This document shows positions 9,028-17,564 of a stretch of 64,000 nt of DNA, piece by piece. The DNA lies in assembly GCA_035301985.1 (NCBI GenBank), contig DATGTE010000020.1, positions 62,001 to 126,000 of the forward strand. The letters are read 5' to 3'. The notes beneath the pieces were generated by a model that saw only the letters and a program-made list of their open reading frames with translations, made no database searches and had not been told where the DNA came from. The position numbers and the translations under genes were made by a program. Numbering within the stretch: position 1 is the stretch's first letter; the number at the start of each line of letters is the position of its first letter. Source of the DNA: DASUXY01 sp035301985 (GTDB lineage: Bacteria; Bacillota; Bacilli; Bacillales; Amphibacillaceae).

Positions 9028-9183
9028 CTACTTCCAAAATGCGTCAATATCATATTTTTTGATTCCGTATTCTATTTGTAAAGGATCGAGACTGTACATC
9101 ATATAGCGGATCAACAAATCCATGTGCCCGAAAAATAGGTTACGCGTATCTTCGTGTTTATCATAATCAAGTGATGCACGTAC
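9028..9183 (-). other. Short open frame without a clear start, downstream of ypdA
   Basis: After the ypdA stop, another minus-strand frame stays open for 52 codons and reads like protein, ending LQIEYGIKKYDIDAFWK. The only ATG in this stretch (9123) would give 31 residues and has no ribosome binding site, and the frame runs back into ypdA out of phase. It could be a gene remnant, a small gene with an unusual start, or chance. The rest of the roughly 470-base gap up to 8708 shows nothing clear. Confidence 0.2.
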
Positions 9184-10160
9184 TAATGTTTTTGCATGAT
9201 CGATTGAGCGATTGCTTCCCCGTGGAATCTGCCGTTCTCAATAAAAGTAGCATTATTATTGTAACCACTGAGTACTACGCCAGCAACGTATAAACCTGGT
9301 ATGTTTGTTTCATAAGTTTTTTCGTTATAAATCGGCTCACCATTGTTACGATTGACTTGAATACCTGCACGTTGTAAAAATTCCGTATTCGGACGATAGC
9401 CAGTCATCGCCAAAACAAAATCATTTTTAATTGTTTTCGAGACGCCTTGAACCGTATATTCCACATGACGATTGGTTATTTTTGTTACATGGGCATTAAA
9501 CTCCAGGTGAATATCTCCTATTTTGACGAGGGAATCAAACTCGGGTAAAATCCATGGTTTAATACTATTCGAATACGTATTTCCTCGGTATAGTACGGTA
9601 ATATTCGCGCCTGCTTTGTGCAATTCAAGAGCTGCATCGACAGCAGAGTTTCTTCCGCCAATAATGACGACATCTTTATGAAAATACGGGTGGGCTTCTT
9701 TGAAATAGTGTGAAACTTTAGCTAATTCCTCTCCGGGAATTCCTAGTCGATTCGGCTGATCATAGTAACCTGTTGCAATAATGACGTAATCTGCCTCATA
9801 CTTACGAACTTCTTGTTTATGGGTTTCTGTCTCGAGATAAAAAATGTCGCGATCTTTCATAACATGGATGACTTTTTCAAACGTATGTATTCGTAGATGA
9901 TTTCGTGCAGCCACGCTACGATAATAGGCCAGCGCCTCATTTCTGACTGGCTTTTGTTTTTCTGTAATAAACGGAATCCCACCTATTTCCAATCGCTCAC
10001 TCGAGCTGAAAAACCTTTGATGAGTCGGAAAATTGTAAATCGTCTGTACGATATTCCCTTTTTCGATAACAAGTGAATCCATTCCATGTTTCTGTAAAGC
10101 AAGTGAACAGGCTAACCCACACGGACCTCCTCCCACAATAATCACTTTCTCCTTTTGCAT
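9183..10160 (-). CDS. ypdA: YpdA family bacillithiol disulfide reductase
   Basis: YpdA is an NADPH-dependent flavoprotein that reduces bacillithiol disulfide and works with bacilliredoxins BrxA/BrxB. The 325-residue protein has an FAD-binding GGGPCGLA block near residue 11, an IIATGYYDQP block near 130, a second nucleotide-binding motif VVIIGGRNSAVDAA near 165, and a C-terminal GLYVAGVVLSGYN flavin block. Cys in GGPCG matches the active-site cysteine proposed for the family. AAAGGAAG is well spaced for the ATG at 10160; a GTG three codons upstream is less likely. brxB is encoded 51 kb away in the same window. Confidence 0.93.
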   Translation of the reverse strand: MQKEKVIIVGGGPCGLACSLALQKHGMDSLVIEKGNIVQTIYNFPTHQRFFSSSERLEIGGIPFITEKQKPVRNEALAYYRSVAARNHLRIHTFEKVIHVMKDRDIFYLETETHKQEVRKYEADYVIIATGYYDQPNRLGIPGEELAKVSHYFKEAHPYFHKDVVIIGGRNSAVDAALELHKAGANITVLYRGNTYSNSIKPWILPEFDSLVKIGDIHLEFNAHVTKITNRHVEYTVQGVSKTIKNDFVLAMTGYRPNTEFLQRAGIQVNRNNGEPIYNEKTYETNIPGLYVAGVVLSGYNNNATFIENGRFHGEAIAQSIMQKH

Positions 10161-10286
10161 GTAAAACACTTCCTTTTCTATGTCCGATGCTTTATTTCAC
10201 ACCATGGTTAAGGAAAGCAAGATTTGTTGAATCATTACAATTTGAGCATATTTTTCCCTTTTTTCTATATCGATTATGTAAATAGG

Positions 10287-10324
10287 AAAAAACTCCTATC
10301 ACAGCAATACGATAAGAGTTTTTT
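10287..10324 (-). terminator. Rho-independent terminator after gudB
   Basis: AAAAAACTC and GAGTTTTTT, extended inward by ATC/GAT, form a stem with T-run 28 bases beyond the gudB stop on the minus strand. Confidence 0.82.
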
Positions 10325-10351
10325 CATCATTGCCAGATGTTACAATAAAGG

Positions 10352-11632
10352 TTAAACCCATCCGCGGAAACGAGAAGCTTCAGCAACTTTTCGAACACCG
10401 ACCATATAGGCAGCTAATCTCATATCAACGTGTCTTGTTTCTGCTGTGTCGTAAATTCGATTGAAAGATTTAATCATCGTTTCATGAAGCTTTTCGTCAA
10501 TTTCTTCTTCGGACCAATAATAGCCTTGATTATTTTGTACCCATTCAAAATAGGAAACAGTAACTCCACCGGCAGAGGCTAATACATCAGGAACTAATAA
10601 AATACCCCGGTCTGTTAATATTTTTGTTGCCTTCATCGTTGTCGGGCCATTTGCTGCTTCTACAATAATGTCCGCTTTAATATTATGGGCATTTTCTTCT
10701 GTAATTTGGTTCGCGACGGCTGCCGGAACAAGAATATCACAATCTAATTCAAGCATTTCTTGATTTGATATCGTATCATCGAAAAGCTTAGTTACCGTAC
10801 CAAAACTATCTCTACGATCAAGTAAATAGTCAATATCCAGTCCATCTGGATCATGTAAAGCACCGTAAGCATCTGATATGCCGATTACTTTCGCACCTGC
10901 ATCATGCAAAAATTTGGAAAGGAAACTCCCTGCATTGCCAAAGCCTTGGACAACGACTCGCGCCCCTTCCATATCAAGTCCACGCTTTTTAAGCGCTTGC
11001 TCGATTACAATTGTAACCCCTTTAGCAGTTGCAGATTCTCTCCCATGTGAACCGCCAAGAACAATTGGTTTCCCCGTGATAAAGCCAGGATTATTAAACT
11101 CATCAATTCGACTATATTCATCCATCATCCACGCCATAATCTGTGAATTGGTAAAAACATCGGGTGCGGGGATGTCTTTCGTAGGACCGACGATTTGACT
11201 AATCGCCCGTACATACCCCCTGCTGAGTCCTTCCAATTCTCGAAATGACATTTCGCGTGGATCACAAATGATTCCGCCTTTTCCTCCACCATAAGGCAAA
11301 TCTACGATGCCGGCTTTCAAAGTCATCCAAATTGCCAGTGCGTTTACTTCCGTTTCAGTAACATTAGGGTGAAAGCGAACGCCCCCTTTTAATGGCCCCA
11401 CTGCATCATTGTGTTGCGCACGATATCCCGTAAAAACTTTAGTCGAGCCATCGTCCATTCGAACGGGTATTCTCACCTTCATCATCCGAATGGAGTCTTT
11501 AAGCAATTCATAAACTTCGTTCGGATAACCTAACCTTTCCAAAGCGTCTTTGATGATTAAACGGGTTGAAGTTAAAATATCCGTCTGCTTTTGATCTTCT
11601 CCGGAAGAATCTGCTGCTTTATCGGCTACCAT
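10352..11632 (-). CDS. gudB: NAD-specific glutamate dehydrogenase
   Basis: This enzyme oxidatively deaminates glutamate to 2-oxoglutarate and ammonium. The 426 residues show the substrate-binding PLKGGVRFHP and PYGGGKGGI blocks (near 80 and 113), GPTKDIPAPDV near 150, the NAD-binding VQGFGNAG near 228, and VPAAVANQI near 305. The nine-base internal duplication that inactivates GudB in laboratory B. subtilis is absent, so the enzyme should be active. It may equally be called RocG; position between ypdA and mecB matches gudB. The ATG at 11632 has TTAGGAGGT. A sigma-A promoter and a cre site lie upstream. Confidence 0.95.
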   Translation of the reverse strand: MVADKAADSSGEDQKQTDILTSTRLIIKDALERLGYPNEVYELLKDSIRMMKVRIPVRMDDGSTKVFTGYRAQHNDAVGPLKGGVRFHPNVTETEVNALAIWMTLKAGIVDLPYGGGKGGIICDPREMSFRELEGLSRGYVRAISQIVGPTKDIPAPDVFTNSQIMAWMMDEYSRIDEFNNPGFITGKPIVLGGSHGRESATAKGVTIVIEQALKKRGLDMEGARVVVQGFGNAGSFLSKFLHDAGAKVIGISDAYGALHDPDGLDIDYLLDRRDSFGTVTKLFDDTISNQEMLELDCDILVPAAVANQITEENAHNIKADIIVEAANGPTTMKATKILTDRGILLVPDVLASAGGVTVSYFEWVQNNQGYYWSEEEIDEKLHETMIKSFNRIYDTAETRHVDMRLAAYMVGVRKVAEASRFRGWV

Positions 11633-11684
11633 GAATTTACCTCCTAATCAATCTAATAAATATATAATCATTACGCTACTCAGT

Positions 11685-11712
11685 AGTATACACCTTCATG
11701 ATAATTATGCAA
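11685..11712 (-). promoter_or_regulatory. Sigma-A promoter of gudB
   Basis: On the minus strand TTGCAT and TATACT are separated by 16 bases, about 53 bases upstream of the gudB start codon. It is a close match to the vegetative consensus. Confidence 0.65.
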
Positions 11713-11740
11713 TGAAAAATAGTTATTTTCAATCGCTTTA

Positions 11741-11755
11741 TTGTAAGCGATTACA
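11741..11755 (-). promoter_or_regulatory. CcpA catabolite-responsive element (cre) upstream of gudB
   Basis: The 15-mer TTGTAAGCGATTACA fits the cre consensus WTGNAANCGNWWNCA at every position. It lies about 29 bases upstream of the gudB -35 element, between mecB (which ends facing it) and gudB, so gudB is the only gene whose start it can serve. Confidence 0.65.
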
Positions 11756-11843
11756 TGTAAGGTGAACACGGGATTCATATCCGAGATTAATTGGGTACAA
11801 ATCAATCGTTATTTCGCTTCTAAAAGCGATTCCTTGAGGAAAA

Positions 11844-12428
11844 TCAACTGTGATGAAAAAAGGTCATGATTTGTTGGACAGCATCTTGTGGGATAATCAT
11901 TTTTCCGTATTCTTTTAACCGATGTGATGTGATCATTGAGGGGGATGAAAACTCAGATAAAATAGCGATAATATCTCCTTTTTTCTTGTCATTTAATTCA
12001 TGTGTTTCAAAAAGCATATAGTAAAAACCATCCAAATAATAAATTTGTCCACCTGAAATCATTGATGATGATAAATAGGAAGCCACTTGAATAATATGTT
12101 CAAAATCCTTAAACAAAAAGATAAATTCCTTACTTTCGTCTAACATGACTTTCATCTCAATAAAATCCTCATCCAATTCCATATTTCCTGCCTTTTGAGT
12201 AACCGTTACATGCATACCTTGTGCCTGCATCAAATGTACTTGCACGAGTAAGCTACCGACGAGTTCCAATCCTAACTCTGTACTCGCTTCTTTTAACATA
12301 TCTGTAAATAAGTTACGAATACCGTCTGCATCGTACCAAAGATCCTCTCTTGTAAAACCTCGTTCCATTAAATCATCAAATGTTAGGAAAATGGTAAATT
12401 GATTATGGGTAACTCTTTCAATTCGCAT
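11844..12428 (-). CDS. mecB: Adaptor protein MecB (YpbH), MecA paralogue
   Basis: MecA-type adaptors deliver substrates to the ClpCP protease. The 194-residue product begins MRIERVTHNQFTIFLTFDDL, the typical MecA N-terminal substrate-binding domain, and carries the C-terminal ClpC-binding domain with FKDFEHIIQVA and YYLDGFYYMLFE. The position next to gudB is that of ypbH (mecB) rather than mecA. The ATG at 12428 has GGAGGAGG; ten extra residues from an upstream start are unlikely. Confidence 0.92.
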   Translation of the reverse strand: MRIERVTHNQFTIFLTFDDLMERGFTREDLWYDADGIRNLFTDMLKEASTELGLELVGSLLVQVHLMQAQGMHVTVTQKAGNMELDEDFIEMKVMLDESKEFIFLFKDFEHIIQVASYLSSSMISGGQIYYLDGFYYMLFETHELNDKKKGDIIAILSEFSSPSMITSHRLKEYGKMIIPQDAVQQIMTFFHHS

Positions 12429-12611
12429 GTAACATCCTCCTCCATATTCAAATATCATTTGATCCAGACTTTGTTTAAATCCTATTTATAGCATTATATG
12501 CATATGTCAAGATAGTTGAACGACATCATGTGTTTTTTTGAAAAATCCACAAGCAACCATTTATGGTCATCCTATTTTTCTTATCCTCATCATCAAGTTA
12601 TTCTAAGATGC

Positions 12612-12639
12612 ATAAGACAAACTCAATTTAACATACATA
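12612..12639 (+). promoter_or_regulatory. Sigma-E-like promoter of cotJABC
   Basis: GCATA followed by CATACATA, with 17 bases between ATA and the -10 box, matches the sigma-E pattern (ATA, 16-18 bases, CATACANT). It lies 38 bases upstream of cotJA. cotJ is sigma-E dependent in B. subtilis. Confidence 0.6.
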
Positions 12640-12676
12640 TGTACAGATTGCGAATCTTTACCGAAAGGAGGAGCAT

Positions 12677-12901
12677 ATGTTTACACAATTTAAATATTGG
12701 ACACCCTTTATAAGTCCACATGATCCGTGTCCACCGATGCGAGTGAAAAGCTTTTCCACTCCCCCTAACCTTTATATTACATTCCAACCGAAAGGACTGC
12801 CACAATTTAAACCGATGGAAGCGCTGCATCATGGCACACTATGGCCGGCTTTATACAGTCCATATCCAGATCCAAAACAAAGGGGTGATCATGATGAATA
12901 A
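12677..12901 (+). CDS. cotJA: Spore coat-associated protein CotJA
   Basis: CotJA is a small proline-rich protein found in the spore coat fraction together with CotJC. The 74-residue product contains SPHDPCPPMRVKSFSTPPNLY and many Pro/Phe/Tyr residues. The ATG at 12677 has an AAAGGAGGA ribosome binding site. It is the first gene of a three-gene plus-strand operon lying within an otherwise minus-strand region. It overlaps cotJB by eight bases. In B. subtilis the operon lies elsewhere. Confidence 0.93.
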   Translation: MFTQFKYWTPFISPHDPCPPMRVKSFSTPPNLYITFQPKGLPQFKPMEALHHGTLWPALYSPYPDPKQRGDHDE

Positions 12902-13157
12902 GACATTGCCACCTGATTATTACGAATTGCTAGAGGAGATTCAAGCTGTAGATTTTGTTTTAGTCGAATTGACATTGTATTTAGATACCCATCCACATGA
13001 TTTCGATGCGATTGAACAATTTAATCACTATTCGAAAAAAAGTAGATCGTTAAAAAATAAATTCGAAAAAAAGTTTGGCCCCTTAATGCAATTTGGAAAA
13101 AGTTATTCCAATTATCCTTGGGATTGGGCTCAACCTCCCTGGCCTTGGCAAGTATAA
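12894..13157 (+). CDS. cotJB: Spore coat protein CotJB
   Basis: The 87-residue product matches CotJB over its whole length, with PPDYYELLEEIQAVDFVLVE and LTLYLDTHPHD blocks and a Pro/Trp-rich C-terminus ending QPPWPWQV. It overlaps the end of cotJA, so translation is probably coupled. Two ATGs stand side by side at 12891 and 12894; the second is better spaced from AGGGGTG. CotJB is needed for proper incorporation of CotJ proteins into the coat. Confidence 0.93.
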   Translation: MNKTLPPDYYELLEEIQAVDFVLVELTLYLDTHPHDFDAIEQFNHYSKKSRSLKNKFEKKFGPLMQFGKSYSNYPWDWAQPPWPWQV

Positions 13158-13190
13158 TGTCGCTTATCTTAGAAAAGGAGGAAATACATC

Positions 13191-13760
13191 GTGTGGTATT
13201 ATGAGAAAAAGCTTCAATACCCAGTAAAAGTTAGGGATTGTAATCCGATGTTGGCAAAATTTTTAATTGAGCAATATGGCGGAGCTGACGGAGAATTAGC
13301 GGCAGCATTACGGTATTTAAACCAAAGGTATACGATTCCAGACCAGGTTGCCGGATTACTAACGGACATTGGCACCGAAGAGCTAGCCCACCTAGAAATG
13401 ATTGCTACGATGGTATACAAGTTAACGAAAGATGCAACACCTGAACAAATGAAAGAGGCCGGTTTAGGTAGTCATTATGCCGATCATGATAAAGCATTAT
13501 TTTATCATAACGCGGCGGGATCACCCTGGACAGCAACATACATTCAAGCTAAAGGTGATCCAATTGCAGACCTATATGAAGATATCGCTGCCGAGGAAAA
13601 AGCGCGTGCTACTTATCAATGGCTCATCAACATGTCTGATGATCCCGAAATAAACGATAGCTTGAAATTTTTACGAGAAAGAGAAATCGTTCATTCGTTA
13701 CGATTTCGAGAAGCTGTAGAAATACTAAAAGAAGAGAAAAACAAACAAGTCTATTTTTGA
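13191..13760 (+). CDS. cotJC: Spore coat manganese-catalase-like protein CotJC
   Basis: CotJC is a coat protein of the manganese catalase family. The 189-residue sequence has the four-helix ferritin-like fold pattern with metal ligands expected in GADGELAAALRYL, IGTEELAHLEM, EDIAAEEKARATY and REIVHSLRF (two ExxH-type pairs). It starts at a GTG (13191) behind AAGGAGGA. It closes the cotJ operon; a hairpin follows. Confidence 0.95.
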   Translation: MWYYEKKLQYPVKVRDCNPMLAKFLIEQYGGADGELAAALRYLNQRYTIPDQVAGLLTDIGTEELAHLEMIATMVYKLTKDATPEQMKEAGLGSHYADHDKALFYHNAAGSPWTATYIQAKGDPIADLYEDIAAEEKARATYQWLINMSDDPEINDSLKFLREREIVHSLRFREAVEILKEEKNKQVYF

Positions 13761-13791
13761 GAAATGAATATACTGAAGAGACGATTACAAA

Positions 13792-13828
13792 ATGGAGCTG
13801 TGTTGATTCATAGCTCCATCGTTTATTT
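13792..13828 (+). terminator. Terminator after cotJC
   Basis: ATGGAGCT and AGCTCCAT form an 8-bp stem across a 12-base loop, followed by CGTTTATTTAC. It lies 32 bases beyond the cotJC stop. Confidence 0.7.
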
Positions 13829-13943
13829 ACATCATTTTCTATATCGTACCATATATCGTCTAACTCCGGAACATAGCCGTTTTAACCATTGGAATCAGTT
13901 CACCCAAGTGTGATCCGAGATTGTTTCCTTTTTTTCATTCTCT

Positions 13944-14258
13944 TCATTCACCAGGTAGTAGCTGACCGTTAATCTCAATCAAATAAATCGCTCCCACAAT
14001 GATCACAGTCATGAGAATAATCACAAATAGAAATCGTAAAAAAGGGCGTTTGAATGTTACACGGAGGATTGATTTTTTTTGACTATGTATCTCTTTTCGT
14101 GGGGGTAAATTGAGCACATCGATATCTTCATACACGTTTTCATCACGTTGTTCCTGTTCTTCATGATGTTTTGTTTTATCGTTTACCTCATTAATGATTT
14201 GTTGTAGACCATCGGACTGGTCTTGTTTTTCATCGCTTTGCTTGTCCAATGTAAGCAC
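13944..14258 (-). CDS. Small single-TM protein in the ypbE position, without LysM domain
   Basis: The 104-residue product has a charged, Gln/Glu/Asp-rich N-terminal region (about 1-65), a basic patch, and one membrane segment (about 75-95) followed by only nine residues. In B. subtilis the gene after ypbD is ypbE, a membrane-anchored LysM protein with similar N-terminal architecture. Here the frame stops just after the membrane helix and no LysM-like sequence was recognised in the 180 bases beyond. It follows ypbD after one base, so it belongs to the recS-ypbD operon. Function is unknown. Confidence 0.75.
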   Translation of the reverse strand: MLTLDKQSDEKQDQSDGLQQIINEVNDKTKHHEEQEQRDENVYEDIDVLNLPPRKEIHSQKKSILRVTFKRPFLRFLFVIILMTVIIVGAIYLIEINGQLLPGE

Positions 14259-14259
14259 C

Positions 14260-14832
14260 TCACTTTTTAAAATGAATGATCAATCCTAACAAAACATCAA
14301 TTGTGAAATGAGACGTAATCGTGACTAATAAATTTTCGGTAACTTCGAATAAATATCCCATTAAGAAACTCACAAATATGACCGAAACGAGTAAAACGGG
14401 TTTTCGTAAATAACGGATGTGCATCAACGCAAACAACGTGCTTGCAAATATATATCCAAAAACTGTTTGCATCACACCACGAAATAAAAGTTCTTCTGAA
14501 ACAGCAATGAGCATGGTGATTCCAACAATTTCATTAACCGATAAGCTTGTAAAGATCCTTTCGTTTATACCTCCATCATCAAACATCCGTTTAGGCAATA
14601 CCTTCATCATGATTAAGTCAATCAAAACGATAAAGAGTCCCGAAAATAGACCAAAATAAATAATCTCTTGCCATTGCCACTTAAAATATACTTGCCAGTC
14701 CGATAACTGATCAAATAGGAAGATACTTAAAATGATTGCTATCACGAGAAAGAATAGCTGAGAAAAAACGAGTGATTTTTTAACTTCTTGATCTGACATT
14801 TGTTTAATGATTTCACTTTGGTTCATTTGCAT
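14260..14832 (-). CDS. ypbD: CPBP family intramembrane metalloprotease
   Basis: This 190-residue polytopic membrane protein carries the CPBP (Abi, CAAX protease-like) motifs: SEELLFRG near residue 111 (EExxxR), FALMH near 133, and SHFTIDVLLG near 175. Substrates are unknown. It overlaps the end of recS by about 20 bases, consistent with coupled translation, and lies in the ypbD position of B. subtilis. ATG at 14832 or 14826 could be the start; both share the GGGG ribosome binding site. Confidence 0.88.
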   Translation of the reverse strand: MQMNQSEIIKQMSDQEVKKSLVFSQLFFLVIAIILSIFLFDQLSDWQVYFKWQWQEIIYFGLFSGLFIVLIDLIMMKVLPKRMFDDGGINERIFTSLSVNEIVGITMLIAVSEELLFRGVMQTVFGYIFASTLFALMHIRYLRKPVLLVSVIFVSFLMGYLFEVTENLLVTITSHFTIDVLLGLIIHFKK

Positions 14833-16366
14833 CCCCGATTAAAAGTAAGTTTTTTAGCTTAGACTTCCAATAGTAATCCATTGGTTCTGATTTGACAACC
14901 GTTTCTGTTGGCGTCCATTTCGTGATTGAAAAACCACAATTGCTACAACATTGATCAACGGGCTCAGCAAAAGATGATTGAAAATGTTTATATAGATGCT
15001 TGCGTAAACATGTTTCTTCTTGAATCCAATGGATCATTTCGCGTAATTTTGTTTCTTTATGCTGTAAGCGTTCTTGTCGATATTGCTTGATATCTCGAAA
15101 GGCTCTTTCCCAATTTTGTTGATGATAAACAATGATCTTACCTTTTATCATACCATGTTTAATAAATTGTTCATGTAGAAAACGCCACTGCACCTCTCCT
15201 ACTTGAAAAAGAGTCTGTAAACTTTCTTCATCTTGTGGTAATAGACGATTAAAACGTGAAAAATGATATAAAATTTGCATTGCATTGCGAATTTCGTCTT
15301 CTGATGGAAGTTCATTTTGGATGATATGCTTCGGTAAATACACATCATTTTTTTCATATAATAAAATGCTAACACTCGATTCCCCGTCTCGACCAGCCCT
15401 GCCAACTTCCTGAATGAAGGATTCGATTTGCGAAGGCATATGGTAATGGATAATTAAACGAATATTGTTTTTATTAATACCCATGCCAAAGGCACTCGTA
15501 CAGCAAATAATATCTAATTGGTCATTCATAAATTGCTGTTGAATCGACACGCGATCGACAGTGTCCATTCCTCCATGATAAAAAGCGATACGACGGTTCG
15601 CAAGTTTTTGTGAAAGCAGTGCTGAAATATCTTCTGTCGCTTGACGACTAGAGAAATAAATTAACGTTGGTACGCGATAATAAGAAATAATCTCAATCAA
15701 GAATGTTAATTTCTCCTGTTGATTGACTACGTTCTTGATCGTAAAGGCAATGTTCGGTCGATCAATCGGATAAATGTGCTTCACCATATTTGGCACATTC
15801 AATGATTGTACAATATCCGTTTGAATTGTATGCGTTGCTGTTGCACTCAATGCTAGTACAGGGGGATGATGAAGGCGTTCAATCAACGTATTCAGCTTCA
15901 AATAGTCAGGTCGGAATTCATGCCCCCATTGTGAAATACAATGAGCCTCGTCCACTACAAATAAGCTGATCGGTATTTGATCTAAATATCTCAGAAATTC
16001 TTGATTTTGCAAGAGTTCCGGAGAAGCATACACCAATTTATACTGGGATAAATGTTGATAAATGTTTCTCCTTTCCAATGGATTGACTAAACTATTCAAA
16101 GCAACGACTGCTTTAAAGTGATTCGCTTTTAACTGTCTCACTTGATCGATCATCAGTGCGATGAGTGGAGAAACAACGATTGTCGTACCTGGTAACAGTT
16201 TAGCCGGTAATTGATAGCACAACGACTTTCCAGATCCCGTCGGTAAAACGCCTAAGACATCTTTTCCATTCAATACGTCGGTAATGATTTCTTTTTGTCC
16301 TGTCCGAAAAGAATTGTAACCGAAATGTTTTTGCAAATGATCTTCTAGTTGGATCTGTTTAACCAT
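14813..16366 (-). CDS. recS: ATP-dependent DNA helicase RecS (RecQ family)
   Basis: This 517-residue superfamily-2 helicase unwinds DNA in a 3'-5' direction during recombination and repair. Motif I is LPTGSGKS (near 40), motif II VDEAHCISQWGHEFR (near 137), motif III ALSATA and motif VI QEVGRAGRDG (near 323). A zinc-binding region with clustered Cys (CLRKH, QCCSNCG) lies near the C-terminus. There is no HRDC domain, which fits the short RecS (YpbC) rather than full-length RecQ. AGGGTGA supports the ATG at 16366. It overlaps ypbB by eight bases. Confidence 0.93.
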   Translation of the reverse strand: MVKQIQLEDHLQKHFGYNSFRTGQKEIITDVLNGKDVLGVLPTGSGKSLCYQLPAKLLPGTTIVVSPLIALMIDQVRQLKANHFKAVVALNSLVNPLERRNIYQHLSQYKLVYASPELLQNQEFLRYLDQIPISLFVVDEAHCISQWGHEFRPDYLKLNTLIERLHHPPVLALSATATHTIQTDIVQSLNVPNMVKHIYPIDRPNIAFTIKNVVNQQEKLTFLIEIISYYRVPTLIYFSSRQATEDISALLSQKLANRRIAFYHGGMDTVDRVSIQQQFMNDQLDIICCTSAFGMGINKNNIRLIIHYHMPSQIESFIQEVGRAGRDGESSVSILLYEKNDVYLPKHIIQNELPSEDEIRNAMQILYHFSRFNRLLPQDEESLQTLFQVGEVQWRFLHEQFIKHGMIKGKIIVYHQQNWERAFRDIKQYRQERLQHKETKLREMIHWIQEETCLRKHLYKHFQSSFAEPVDQCCSNCGFSITKWTPTETVVKSEPMDYYWKSKLKNLLLIGDANEPK

Positions 16367-17435
16367 GATCTTCACCCTGTGTCATATTTAGTTGAGCAAG
16401 TACTAAGCGGATTTGAAAATATGTAATGTGCTCGGAAACTACTTGTTTGATTTCTTTTAATTGAGGTGTTTGAAGTTTTTGTGAAGCCCTTACTATTTCT
16501 CGTTGAGCTTCTTCATCAACATAGTCTTCAACCGGAAAGCTCGTATCGAACAATGAAATTTCGACAAAATGATCACATATCGTATTTTCTTTTAGCTGTC
16601 TGATATGAGCAATTTGTTGAATATCATAGCCTCGTTTGAACAAATTGTAAGTTGTCTGTGCCGACTTTGTGATAAATTGATTTTTCGAAATGTCCCGGAT
16701 AAACACGGGTAACAGCTTCAGCTGCTCTTGGAATTGCTGAATGAACTGGATGATTTTGTGCGTAATGGCAACGGACAATAATATAACATCCTCCCTTGAT
16801 AAATCATACTTGACTGCCAGTTGGCTTGTACTAAGTCCATACTGCTTATAACCGCTGAATTGATCGATAAAAAATTCAGCTTCTCGTTGATCCAAATGTC
16901 CGAGAATATTGGCTAAATCACGATACAATAATTGTAAAATGAACGCATCTTCATGATTATTGCGGACATAGAACGATTTAACCCATGATGTGATGTGTGC
17001 ATCATCGATAATCGGAATGAACGTCAGGTGATTCATCCGGCTATTTGTATAGGTTTGAATGAATAAACGTAACCGTGCAAAAAAAGTTGCAGCAAGCTGA
17101 TGATTGTTAAACCCATTAAAATAATCGAACGGAAAGATTCGTTTGTTAACAATATTTTCCAGCCATGTTTGTCCTCTCTTACTCAATGTAAATAAATCTT
17201 CGGAATGGGAGATTTTCTGTAGTAGTCCCTCATGCGATAATTGATGTACACGTTGATTAAAAAGTTTTCGATTCAACGACTGATACGTTCCATAATAATT
17301 TTCTAAATGAAACATTCGTGCATCATGAACGGTTTGAATCGACCGTTTCCCGCGCAAAATATAAAATATAGCTGAGATGCTACGGGCATCTTGTATATGG
17401 CGGCTACACTGTAAGATAAGACCATTCAAAAACAA
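16359..17435 (-). CDS. ypbB: Helix-turn-helix protein YpbB, partner of RecS
   Basis: The roughly 359-residue product resembles YpbB, encoded just upstream of recS throughout Bacillaceae. The N-terminal region carries the SISAIFYILRGKRSIQTVHD block, and the C-terminal part (GYDIQQIAHIRQLKENTICDH) looks like the helicase-associated helix-turn-helix domain. A role as accessory to RecS is inferred from the conserved pairing. The start is uncertain: TTG at 17435 is 11 bases after AGGAG, while the GTG at 17447 lies too close to the same site. Confidence 0.82.
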   Translation of the reverse strand: MFLNGLILQCSRHIQDARSISAIFYILRGKRSIQTVHDARMFHLENYYGTYQSLNRKLFNQRVHQLSHEGLLQKISHSEDLFTLSKRGQTWLENIVNKRIFPFDYFNGFNNHQLAATFFARLRLFIQTYTNSRMNHLTFIPIIDDAHITSWVKSFYVRNNHEDAFILQLLYRDLANILGHLDQREAEFFIDQFSGYKQYGLSTSQLAVKYDLSREDVILLSVAITHKIIQFIQQFQEQLKLLPVFIRDISKNQFITKSAQTTYNLFKRGYDIQQIAHIRQLKENTICDHFVEISLFDTSFPVEDYVDEEAQREIVRASQKLQTPQLKEIKQVVSEHITYFQIRLVLAQLNMTQGEDHG

Positions 17436-17484
17436 CGTTGCGCTCACTCCTCTCTATTTCCTAAATCCTATTCAACGATTGTAA

Positions 17485-17513
17485 TTGCAATCAAAAATAC
17501 CGAGGTTTACAAT
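17485..17513 (+). promoter_or_regulatory. Sigma-A promoter of fer
   Basis: TTGCAA and TACAAT are 17 bases apart, 51 bases upstream of the fer start. The -35 box lies inside a near-palindrome (GATTGTAATTGCAATC) that could bind a dimeric regulator. Confidence 0.6.
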
Positions 17514-17564
17514 AGAAGATAAACAAGGAATCAACTAAGAATCGATTCGTAAGGAGGAACTTCC

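Noticed and set aside
10352..11632. Inactivating 9-bp duplication in gudB, as in laboratory B. subtilis
   Set aside because: The region around the glutamate-binding block shows no repeat and the frame is intact.
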